Below are positions 50,901 through 62,096 of a stretch of DNA of 64,000 nucleotides, piece by piece. Source of the DNA: Tulasnella sp. 424 (Eukaryota > Basidiomycota > Agaricomycetes > Cantharellales > Tulasnellaceae); NCBI GenBank assembly GCA_019633425.1, contig WSUB01000065.1, forward strand, positions 1-64,000, written 5' to 3'. The position numbers and the translations under genes are program-made. Position 1 is the stretch's first letter. Each line of letters starts with the position of its first letter. Under the pieces are notes generated by a model, which was given only the letters and a program-made list of their open reading frames with translations, made no database searches and had not been told where the DNA came from.

Positions 50901-52454
50901 GAGGCCATCTCGCGCTACTCCGAAGTGCTGCAAATCCGTACCGACGACGGCGACAAGGAAGGCAGAGTCGCCGCTCTGGACCGTCTCGCAGCGCTGCGTC
51001 TGAATCGAGAAGAGTACAGCGAAGCCATCGCACACTTCTCCGAGGCCTTGCAAATCCGTACCGACATCGGAGACAGTCAGGGCAGAGTCGATACTCTGGG
51101 GGGTCTCGCCGAGGCGTATCGGCTTCGAAGCGAGCACAGCGAGGCCACCACGCGTCACTCCGAGGCACTGCAAAACCGTACCACCATCGCCGACAAGCAA
51201 GGCAGAGCTGACGCTCTGTGGGGTCTCGCCGAGATACTTCGGCTTCAAAGCAATTACAACGAGGCCATCACGCGCTACTCCGAGGTGCTGCAAATCCGTA
51301 CCGATATCGGCGACAAGGAAGGCAGAGCCGACGCTCTGTGGTGTCTCGCCGAGGTGCATCGGCTTCGAAGCGAGCACAGCGAGGCCATCACGCGCTACTC
51401 CGAGGCACTGCAAATCCGTACCGACATCGGCGACAAGGAAGGAAGAGCCGACGCTCTGTGGGGTCTCGCCGATGTGCATCGGCTTCGAAGCGAGTACAAC
51501 GAGGCCATCACGCGCTACTCCGAGGCACTGCAAATCCGTACCGACATCGGCGACAAGGAAGGAGAAGCCGACGCTCTGTGGGGTCTCGCCGATGTGTATC
51601 GGCTTCGAAGTGAGTACAACGAGGCCATCACGCGCTACTCCGAGGCACTGCAAATCCGTACCAACATCGGCGACAAGGAAGGCAGAACCGACGCTCTGTG
51701 GGGTCTCGCTGAGGTGTATCGGCTTCGGACCGAGAATAGCGAAGCCATCCCGCTCTACTCCGAGGTCCTAAAAATCCGTACCGACGTTAGCGACAGGCGA
51801 GGCAGGGCCGACGCTCTGTGGGGTCTCGCTCAAGCGCATCAATTTCGAGAGGAGTATACCCAGGCCATCGCGCTCTACTCCGAGGCACTGCAAATCCGTA
51901 CCGACCTCGGCGACATGCGAGGTAGAGCCTCTGCTCTGTGGGGTCTCGCCGAGGTGAATCGGCTTCGAAGCGAGCACAGCGAGGCCATCACGTACTACTC
52001 CGAGGCACTGGAAATCCGTACCGACATCGGCGACAAGGAAGGAAGAGCGGACGCTCTGTGGGGTCTCGCCGAAGTGCATCGGCTCCGAACCGAGTACAGC
52101 GAGGCCACCAGGCACTACTACAAGGCATTGCACATCCGTACCAAAATCGGCGACAAGAAAGGCAGAGCCGACGCTCTGTGGGGTCTCGCCGAGGTGCATC
52201 GGCTTCGAAGCGAGTACAACAAGGCCATCACGCGCTACTCCGAGGCACTGGAAATCCGTACCGATATCGGCGACAGGCGAGGCAGAGCCGACGCCCTGCG
52301 GGGTCTCGCCGACATTCATCGCCATCAGGATCACCACGATGATGCGGCATCTCTGTATGAACAAGCTGCTATAATATTTGAACAATCTGGAAACAGTGAT
52401 GCAGCAGCTGATGCGTTGAAGAAAGCGACCGATGCCCGTCAGCGACTCCACTAA
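47946..52454 (+). CDS. Kinase-TPR fusion protein C
   Basis: Starts MEDEGDSASIPRLIGSDYSG (exon 1 to 48038). The N-lobe is split by introns I could not fully resolve; it includes QFHGGNAT and VAVKKSRVADNKDLKRL (catalytic Lys). Clear motifs follow: LSHPNIVRLKGFVEDL, CHGDLKS|FNVLV, ITDFGSARHL, WAAPEL and SDIWALGWITYE. The kinase ends ISNM at a GC donor (GCGAGT), and the next exon (PVVVPGERRSG) joins in the same phase as in A and B. About 21 TPR units of 40 residues follow, ending at 52454. The activation segment carries a 13-residue tandem duplication. Same architecture as A and B but clearly diverged, so an older paralogue. Probable cytoplasmic sensor kinase. Confidence 0.78.
49113..49190 (+). 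repeat. 39-bp tandem duplication in the kinase C activation segment
   Basis: Two copies of a 39-bp unit (49113-49151 and 49152-49190) encode LSKTITLTGNMYT and LNKTITLTGNIYT. Genes A and B have one such unit (LTLTGPGYTL). The reading frame is kept. Confidence 0.9.
49741..52320 (+). repeat. 120-bp TPR repeat array of gene C with a 240-bp higher-order period
   Basis: About 21 units of exactly 120 bp. Two unit classes are seen: one reading AALDRLAALRLDR and one reading DTLWSLAEVHRLRS. Between about 50,245 and 51,200 they alternate strictly, giving four 240-bp dimers; elsewhere only the second class repeats. The strand-specific frame is maintained throughout. Confidence 0.9.
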
Positions 52455-52849
52455 AGAAAACAACGATTCCGGTGCCAGGTGGATTGGGATCAGGTGCGGA
52501 GCAGACTTAAAGACCCTACCAAACCGCTCTGCGGATCTGAAATAAAAGGTGAAAGGATTCAGAATTCCCATTATGCTAAATTTTGTTCCTATTTTCATCT
52601 GCTTAACACCTTAGTAAGGACGGCGTTAATGTAAAACCTAAGAGCTGCGAATTCCATACTATAAATATATACTGGCTTGAATTTTTCTCTGCTCTAGTTC
52701 TTTAGTTACTCTTTCTTTGTTTATACCAATACCTGTGAATAAGTTCATTTGGGGAGAGAATTTGTTTACATAAGCGAACAAACAAGGTAGTCTCGCCAGT
52801 CCACGAGACGTAGATCTCGGAACACTTCTACGTTTCGTCACTCGAGGAC

Positions 52850-53862
<1,013 letters not shown>

Positions 53863-54340
53863 AATGGTCTAGAGTAGATCAAATAAGGGTGTTTTAAAGG
53901 TTGCCGAGATATGCGAAATGGGTTGTGGTCTTGAGCTACAACTGGAGGTTGGTGGTGGAAGAGGAGTCGGAACCTAAGAAGTCCAATACCAACCACCTGC
54001 GACCAGCGACCACAACCGACCGCCCCGCACACAACCTCCCACATTAAAGCATCTGGATAGGATGGATTATACTAGAATTTTCAACTCACGAGCTCCTGCC
54101 TAATCGTACACTCGCCTAATTCGGTCAGCGGTGAAGTATGTCTCATAGTCCCCAACTTGGAAGGTCTAAATTTAATCTTGGCTTCTCTTCGATCTTCTAA
54201 TGCTCGCTAAGTAGGTCACATCTCATATCAATACAATCAAATCTAGCTTAACTGCCTGTTCTCTTTCATCTTTGCACTCTGCATAGTAGTTCGACGGAGG
54301 ACCGGACATGTTGCATCTGACGGTTGCAAGTGGAGGTTGG
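53863..54340. other. PAP copy 3 upstream flank and unassigned sequence
   Basis: The first 170 bp repeat the PAP upstream flank (ggttgccgagatatgcgaaa; ggaggttggtggtgga). The rest is AT-richer and holds no gene I can see. Confidence 0.4.
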
Positions 54341-54349
54341 ATCCACACC

Positions 54350-55110
54350 CGTCTTCCGACCACGTTAATGGAACTCGAAGAGCCTTCGCATTCGCTACAG
54401 CCAACGCCCCCACTATTGCCGAAAGTGCCGCCTAGCTCGTTCGTCTAACGCCCGCAACCCATGCAGCTCCTCGCGGTTCCCGCTGCCGTCGCCGCAAGCC
54501 CCGCTTAAGTGATGAACCCTCGTCCACCTCGGCTGAAGGAGCGACTTACACCGATTGGACTGCCCGAATCCATGTCAACAAGTACGCAGCTGGTTGCAGC
54601 TTTTCGGTTCTAATTCCTGGGACCTGTCCCGATGATCCTTCTCAATGGCGCGGCCCCGAGAGCTACGTCGGGGCTAGATCTGCAGAGAAGTGTGAGCATT
54701 GCCGCAACACTGCCGAAGCCGAGACCGAGGGCTTCGCTCACCTGAACAAAACAATAGCTGCTCAGTCTCCGACCCCGAAGTGGTGGAACCTTATCTTAAG
54801 GGGAACCTTGCTTGGAGGGGTCTCCAAGTAATTTGCGCCATCGCCGGACCCCGAATCCCGATGTTCCCACTCCTTCTAACTCTTTGGCTTCTCTCCTTTA
54901 GGTGGACCTTTCTAGCTGTGATATTGCAGAAGCTCCGTCCCTACCGCTCATTGTTATCGCTGCTCCTCTGGCATTGGAAGATGGCGTGGTATTCTCCCAC
55001 GCCGGTGCCGGACGTCACTGTCATGAGATTACCGAAGGCCAGCCTGTCGGTCACCGTGCCCATTCCTTCTTCATTGTATATCATTTCAATCAGGATCGCG
55101 GCTTGAGTCC
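54350..55110 (+). pseudogene. Tyrosinase T1-like C-terminal relic 2
   Basis: Matches T1 from [19 protein letters not shown] to the end: an in-frame TAG at about 54431, then several frameshifts ([19 protein letters not shown]; the CENC motif reads [17 protein letters not shown]). The last exon ([20 protein letters not shown]) is still recognisable with its intron. The copper-binding core is absent. Confidence 0.85.
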
Positions 55111-55825
55111 TTGAAAGTAACTGGGCGTTTCATTGGGTGCTATGGATTGATGATAACGATTGCCTTTTGATCACTGAAAAAGAGGCGGTGCGTGCCTTGA
55201 TAAAATCTCATGACCTGTGCTATTTTAAACCGACCTCAATTTCACTTGAATTAGACGCTCTGTGAATGCTGAGAGGCGCTTCCTACATTACCAAACTCCA
55301 GCTTGGCAGGGCGGCCATCGAGGTCGCCAATTGCCGGAAGCTTACTTCTCCAACCCCGAAAACGCCCACGCACTATTCCAACCAATGACTTGACTGAAAG
55401 GGTAACTGATGGGCAGCTTGCTTCTGCCGAATGACGCCAATGATGGTGCCTGAGGTTCAAAAGCCGAGCTTCGTTGGAGAGGACCCCCCCCCCTTCGACT
55501 CCCCCCGCCTGCCAACAAAACCCTTCAAAATCACCACCCTACTTCGCTGAATGATATCTGAGACGCTTCCGGTTGTCCTTCTATTTGTCTCTTCCATACC
55601 TTTGGGTCAGTAATATTTTCAGAGATGGGGAGGTTGGATCAGGCGATAGACCCAACCGACGTGTCCCCGAGACCGTGCCTTCCCGTCAACGGGCCAGCCA
55701 CAATCTCTTTCCATCACATTATCCACAAACGCCTCGGCATAGGATATCTAATTTTATTCACTCGGGCATCTCTCAAGCGCTGTGCCAAGACCACGGACCA
55801 TCGCGACTTCTCCGACGACCTGGTG
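55111..55825. other. T3 upstream region (copy of the T1-T2 spacer)
   Basis: Repeats the 33.6-34.35 kb spacer, including the C run at about 55,485 and the promoter block before the T3 TATA box. No gene. Confidence 0.6.
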
Positions 55826-55832
55826 TATATAA
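55826..55832 (+). promoter_or_regulatory. TATA box of tyrosinase T3
   Basis: TATATAA 76 bp before the ATG at 55902, with the same upstream element as T2 (gaccatcgcgacttctccga). Confidence 0.6.
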
Positions 55833-55901
55833 CGCTTTTGTGGCTCATGGCGACTGGACTATCCCTACCTAACGAGCCCCGATCCTCTTACTCATACTTC
55901 C

Positions 55902-58187
55902 ATGGCCCAGCACGCTGTTATCACTGGCGTTCCCCGCGCTCCGACCCAAGCCACACCTCCCACTTCGGCGGGAGATCAATGACTTTGTCAAGGACAACAT
56001 GCAGTTTTCTCTCTTCATTCAGGCTCTCCGTAAGCTATTTCATTTGCCCCATGATAAAGTGATCTTCTAATGCTTTCCGATATCAGAGGCGATGTACAAA
56101 ACATCTCAAAAGGAAGGGTTATCTCACTTCCAGATTGGTGGCATCCACGGTTGGCCTTTCCAACAGTGGGAGACTTCTGGGGGAACCCGGCCTGTCGGAC
56201 AATGGGGAGGATACTGTACGCATGGTTCGATGCTTTTCCCGACGTGGTGAGTCTTTTTTTCTGTAGCTTCAATATTCTCGAGGAAGCTGGCTGATTGATT
56301 CAAACTCAAGGCACCGTCCCTACGTCGCTACTTATGAGGTAGTGCACCACTTTGCCCCCGAGATTCGTGCTAACAAGCATCCACGTCCAGCAAACCCTTC
56401 AATCTCACGCTGTTCAGATTGCCAATACTTACACTACGCCAGACAAAGCTCGGTGGCAGAATGCGGCTCTCAATCTCCGATTGCCCTATTGGGATTGGGC
56501 TAGCAACGCGGTCCCTCCCTCTCAAGTAATTTCAGACGCTCGAGTCACCATAACCGGTCCCGATGGCAAACAGACACCCGTTGCCAACCCACTTTTGGCG
56601 TATCCCTTCAATCCCCTCGACCCTTCTGTCGGTTTGCCTTATTCACAATGGCCCACAACTCTGCGCCACCCGACGAGCAGTCGTTCTAATGCTCAAAGCA
56701 ACGTCAAAGAAATGATCAGGTACGGTATTGCATATCCTTTGGCCTGCGCCACTACCCTCACATCCCTTTATGTCGCTTCAGTGACTTGCAAAGTGATGCC
56801 AGATCTATTCGTACGAACACGTACAACCTGCTTACTCGAGTCAGTACCTGGCCGGCGTTTTCCAATCATACACCTGGCGACGGAGGTAGCTCCTCCAGTA
56901 GCTTGGAAGCCATCCACGACGGCATCCACGGCGACGTTGGTGCAGGTGGACACATGGGCGATCCGTTCGTTGCGGGTAAGCATTATGTGGAACAATTTTC
57001 ACCGTAGCACTAGCTTACACAGAATCCTCAAGCATTTGACCCCATTTTCTTCCTTCACCACTGTAATGTCGACCGAATCCTTGCTCTCTGGGAAGCCCTT
57101 CACCCGACTACTTGGGTAACTTCAGGACCAGCTAATGGTGGAACATTTACGATGGCTGGCAACGCCACCGAGACCGCTACCACTGGTGCGTGATAACCAT
57201 CCAATAGAATTACATGTTTGTTAACAGGCAACCATAGACCTCACGCCATTCTGGAACGGTGCCACTACTTTCTGGAACTCGAATGCATGCCGCGACTTCG
57301 AGAAGTCTCTAAACTACACGTATCCGGAGTTTGCTGGACTCTCGGGGCAAGACGCCAACACTGTTCGAGCGAAGATTGGGGCTATAGTTAACCAACTTTA
57401 CGGGGCCAGCTCGCGTCAAACGTTTGCGTTCGCAGCCGCTGGAGCCCAGGGTGCCACTGGTCAATCTGTCGCGCCTGCCGTTGAGAAAATCCTTAACGCT
57501 GCTCCGCGCACCGCCGCCGCTCCACCTGCTGCGATGAGGCTCTTCGCGACCCCTGCAGCCTCACCGGCTGCCACACCGGCCGCCGCACCGGCTGCTGGTA
57601 GCCAGGTCCATGTTCAAATCGCTGGAGGAGGCGATCGTCAGTACAACGACTGGTCCGCTAGGATCCACGCCAAGAAGTTTGAGCTCAGCGGATCTTATTC
57701 CGTCTTGATTTTCCTCGGACCCGTTCCAACTGATCCCAAGGAATGGCGTGCTTCTCCTAGCTACGTTGGTGCCCATCACGTTTTTGCCAACAGCCGAATG
57801 GAGGATTGTGAAAATTGCCGCCGCAACAGCACCGAAAACGTGGAAGGCTTCGTGTCATTGAATGAAGCTATCGCAGCTCATTCCGGGCTCAATTCATTCG
57901 ATCCTGCTGTGGTCGAGCCTTATCTCAAGAAGGAGCTATCTTGGCGCGTTCAAAAGGTGGGTCGGATTTTATTATCTTCAGAAGGGTTTCTGACATTTCC
58001 TTCCCGTTAATGCACATTGCAGGCCGACCGCTCTGCTGTCGACCTCAGTCAGCTTCCATCTCTCCAGGTCGTAGTGGTTGCGTTGCCTCTGCATCTTCAC
58101 GAGGGAGAGATATTCCCCAAGACAGGCACCCCAGTCCACCATCATGGCATCACTGAGGGTAAGCCAGGAGGTCATCAAGGGGCCTAG
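55902..58187 (+). CDS. Tyrosinase T3, frameshifted in exon 1
   Basis: Same exon plan and C-terminus as T2 (ends [12 protein letters not shown] 58185-58187). Ligand motifs are intact: [53 protein letters not shown]. In exon 1 the first codons match T2 ([20 protein letters not shown]), but one extra base at about 55,962 (cccacttcggcgg against T2 ccctctcggcgg) leads to TGA at 55,979. The next in-frame ATG is at about 56,000 ([10 protein letters not shown]), which would lose roughly 35 residues. Everything downstream looks under constraint, so use of that start, a very recent mutation or an assembly error are all possible. Confidence 0.8.
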
Positions 58188-58449
58188 GTTACCTGAGATT
58201 CGGTCGCCGGTCTAAAAATGACGTATCCGATTGTATGACGAGTTTTGCAGTAGTGAATTCAAAATGTATGCACGTCAATACGCTACCACGAGGTTCCATA
58301 GCTACTACATTAGGCACTCATAAAATGCTCCTTACGTTCGATGACGTGATGGGCTTCGGATACAGCCACTTCAAGTTGAATTTAAGCGCGTCGCACCCAA
58401 CCTCAGCCCGGCCCCCCCCCCCCGGTCAAGCCAGCATTCCCTCACAAGT

Positions 58450-58988
58450 ATGACAGAATACCGCGAATGGACGGCGCGCATTAGAGTCAACGAATACGAG
58501 CTCGGTGGGAGCTTCTCCATCTTGATATTCCTGGGAGAGATTCCCGATGACCCCGCAGAGTGGAGATCCTCTCCCAACTACGTCGGTGCTCATAGTGCCT
58601 TCGTCAGCGTTGAATCCGGAGACCGTCGCAATGATCCCAACGCCATCACAGAGGGATTCGTGTCCTTGAATTCGGCCATAGCGTCTAAACCCGGTCTCAA
58701 TTCTTACGATCCGAAGGAGGTGGTTCCTTATCTACAAAGGAATTTGGGATGGAGGATTCAGAAGGTAAGCATGCTCGGTTCTGAATCCAGGGTCTTGAAT
58801 ATGAAGTGTACATATATATACAGGCGGATCGCTCGCCGGTGGACGTTAGCGAAGTTCCCTCGCTTCAAATCGTTGTCATCGCCACACCGATGAGAATGAG
58901 GGAAGGGGAGCCGTTCCCAGAGCAGTGCGGAGACCCAAAGCATCACCATGAGGTCACTTCGGGAAAACCAGGAGGTTGCTATGAGTGA
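58450..58988 (+). CDS. Free-standing tyrosinase C-terminal-domain-like protein 2
   Basis: Two exons, 58450-58764 and 58824-58988, 159 residues, near-identical in layout to the copy after T2: MTEYREWTARIRVNEYELGG, SILIFLGEIPDDPAEWRSSP, YVGAHSAFV, LNSAIASKPGLNSYDPKEVV, then DRSPVDVSEVPSLQIVVIAT. It lacks the CENC motif (SGDRRNDPN). It lies 262 bp after T3. Conservation of an open frame in both copies after duplication argues for function. Confidence 0.85.
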
Positions 58989-59446
58989 AGTCCGCGAGCT
59001 TCCAAAGTAAATGGAGCTACTCAGATTTCCGCCAGGTCGCAATTCCAAACTTGGGTATTGCATAGGAAATGTATTTCTCAAAGTGCCCAAATTTTCTGTA
59101 ACAGTAATTGATTGCATGTAGTACTTGGAAGGAGTGTTCGCGTTGGGAACGTGGGCGAGAGTGCACGATAATGCCACATCCCTCAGGGGCTCCCCGGACC
59201 GAGTATCATCGATTCAAGATGCCGCTGTCGTTTTCCGCGAGTATATCGATACATAATAACGACTCCAAGTAAAGGAAGGCGACTTATAGAGATAGACACA
59301 CAGATGACGCGGACAGAGGTCCCGCATTTGATTCTAAAGTCCAAAACTATAGTGCGACTTGAAATCGATCGTCAGCCCGATTTCCAGCTCTGGAAGGTTT
59401 GGTCTACTGGACGTGGATGGGTCGTTCCACTCGCGAACGATCCAGA
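58989..59446. other. Spacer between C-domain gene 2 and GatB
   Basis: 59,000-59,340 repeats 37,560-37,900. This marks the right edge of the duplicated block; beyond about 59,350 the sequence is single-copy in this window. Confidence 0.55.
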
Positions 59447-61500
59447 TCAACTCTCCGCTTTCAGCATCTCCTGCAAAAGCGCCCTCGCAGCTTTCCCGTC
59501 TGCGGTCCCTTTGCTCAACTTCATAACTTGCCCTACGATCTTCATCAAGACCTTTTCGTTCCCCTTTCGCACCAGCTCAGCTTCTTGAGGAAGCAACTCG
59601 ATGGCCTTTTCGCAGAGCGATTGGAGGTCGGACGATGTCGCTCTCAAGCCAAGTTCGTCGACGAGCTTGGACATCGATGAGAAAGGTTCGGTGCTTGGGG
59701 GTGAGTTGAAAATGTGTCGAATGAGGGTTTTTGCAGAGGTTCCAGTGATTTCGCCAGCTTGGAGAAGGTCGATGAGTTCGCCTAATGCTTGGGGTGGGAT
59801 TGGATTGGCGCTGAATGGTTCATCTTGTCGACTGAGTTGAGCCAGGAGTTCTTGGGTGATCCTAGAGAATGAAATTTCCCGAGGTGAGGTTTGACGTTTT
59901 GAGACCGGCCAACCGCCCACGGTATGGCACGACGCACCAGTTAACGACAACCTTCGGATTACGGCCCCGAGCAACCTCTTCGAAGTACGGCACAGCACCA
60001 GGCGGGGCTACTTCTCCATCGTAGCCGATGTTAACACCAGAGTCGACCGACATTAACACCTCGGCTTGTGGTTCTGTTAAGCCGTAATCCTTCTGGAGGC
60101 GCGCGGAGAGAGCTGCAGGAAGTTCGGGCATCGTCTGCCGGACCTTGTCAACATGCGTCTGAAGGAAAGGGCGAACGGACTCGTCAAAAATGACCCTAGA
60201 GTATCGGAAATACCTCTGTACTATACCTCTGAGACTAATAAGGGTGGTAAATTCGGGTCTGGCATGTAGCGGTAGTCCGGTGCGTCCTCTTTGCTTCTCA
60301 ATTTGAACGTTTCGGCTCGCTCCTCATCAAACCCGCGAGTTTCTTGAGCAACAGACAAGCCGCGTTCGATAAGGTCAATATGGCGATAAACTTCCGAAGC
60401 TGCAGGAGAGTACTTGACTTAGAAAACGTCTGCTTCATTAGTGGGAAGGACTCACTAATAGCTACTTGGATAGCCTTGATGCTATTAAGGTTCTTGACTT
60501 CGCATCGAGTTCCGAACTGCTCGCCAATGCGGTTCACGGAAACGTTCACGTCGCAGCGAAGCGAGCCCTCAAATTTGAGTTGAATTAGCCATCCTGCTGA
60601 GACGAATCTCCATAACATTCTTCAATACCTGCTCCATATTGCCGTCACTGGCACCAACACTTCTCAATAAAGCCTGGAGAGTTCGCACGTATGCAGCTGC
60701 CTCTTCTGGGGACCTGCGTTATAGAAAAACCTGTAAGCAATTCGATGAATCCGGGCAGCAGAAAACCACCCACCTCATATCTGGTTGGGAGACTATTTCC
60801 ATCAAGCCAACGCCAGCACGGTTTAGATCAATTTGAGTGGCAGCAAGATGTTCCGCGTATGTTGATTTGGCGGTGTCCTGTTCCAACTGGATCTGCTTCA
60901 ACCTGACACGTTTCTGGGCCTTCTCGAGGTCCAGGAAACCTCCAGTCGCCAGAGGAGCTGCAACATTCCTATCTTAGTATTGAGCGGAGGAAATATCAAT
61001 GAGAGTTTCCTACCATAGTTCTGCGTGATCTGATAGCCAGATGGCAAGTCTCGATAGAAGTAGTGCTTGCGGTCGAAAGCAGACTTTGGTTGGATGGTCG
61101 CATTCAAGGCGAGGGCCGTCCTTAGCGCTAGGTCAACGCAGTACTTATTCAGGCGCTAATAGGTGGTAGATCTTAGCGACTTCTCTGGTGGCCATGGGCT
61201 CACGACGTACCGGAAGGGTTCCTGGAAATGCTGCATCGAAGAGTGAGACGTGGGTATTTGGGAGCTCGTCGGTCGAGTTCAGGCTCTCTGTCAAATTCAA
61301 GTCTGATCAACTCGGTTTTGCATGGGATAAGAGCTGGCCGACATACCGGAAAACAACTTGCGTCTGGACTTAATTTGGGCATGAACCTCAATCCCAATGA
61401 CCGTCTCCCAGCCCGGCCATTTATCGTGGTAAGAGGTCGAGGTTGAAGCATAAGAGCGTTTTGATACCTCCGTTCGAAGGACGCATAGTCGTCTGTACAT
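59447..61500 (-). CDS. PET112: Mitochondrial glutamyl-tRNA(Gln) amidotransferase subunit B
   Basis: Starts [20 protein letters not shown], a likely mitochondrial presequence. Then [64 protein letters not shown] [88 protein letters not shown] and a YqeY-like C-terminus ending [12 protein letters not shown]. Seven or more short introns. GatB supplies the tRNA-binding/kinase subunit of the complex that makes Gln-tRNA(Gln) in mitochondria. The first in-frame ATG is at 61500. Confidence 0.92.
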
Positions 61501-62096
61501 GGGACGCGGAGACCGTTTCAAAGTAAACGCGGTTCCGAAACTTGCTCTCGAATGAGATGGGTCACGTGGTGTATTGCATTACGTCAGCAGCTCTGTGTGC
61601 AGCAGTGGACAATGGAGGACTGCGTTTCTCTCTTTCCTCAACTAGCCCCGACCTAAATTCCCCCCTTCAAGCATGTTCTGTGGCTCTCGCAACTAGAAGT
61701 ATTCACAACCACTCGAAATTTGGGCTGTCTGCAAACGAAGTCGTTTTGGTCGGCGCATTTTAGCCATAAATTGCAATCTGGACGAGGCATAGAGAGCTGG
61801 TCTCTATTCGACTCCTCGGCATCAATCCCACCCGCGCGCTCTCTAAACACCTACAGCACACTCTCTAGACGCCTGCAACACACTCTCTAGACGCCTGCAA
61901 CACACTCTCTAGGTGAGTATGCGGTGTCCCCGTCGTGCTACCTGGCTCGTCGCTTACTTGGGGACCATCCCCTTGATGCAAGCCACCGTCCTCTGAACTC
62001 GGACCGTCCTTCCTGCCCAGCCACTCTTAAGCCTTCAGACCCACCTCGCAATCACATACGACTACTGCAATACGCGAGCTCCACGCTCTTTCAAGA
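61501..62096. other. GatB / beta-helix intergenic region with a short tandem repeat
   Basis: Divergent promoter region of about 600 bp. At about 61,834-61,911 a unit of about 22 bp (ctctctagacgcctgcaaca) is present in three to four tandem copies. No further gene. Confidence 0.6.

Noticed and set aside
49566..51653. 695-codon open frame on the minus strand across the gene C repeats
   Set aside because: It is a shadow created by the strictly 120-bp periodic TPR array; its period matches the sense repeats and it has no family resemblance.
49741..52320. Regular repeats considered as a CRISPR-like or satellite array
   Set aside because: Units are contiguous, in frame and coding for TPR helices, with no spacers; the genome is eukaryotic.
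58989..59350. Possible extra exon after C-domain gene 2
   Set aside because: The sequence is a duplicate of 37,560-37,900, with no open frame conserved between the two copies.
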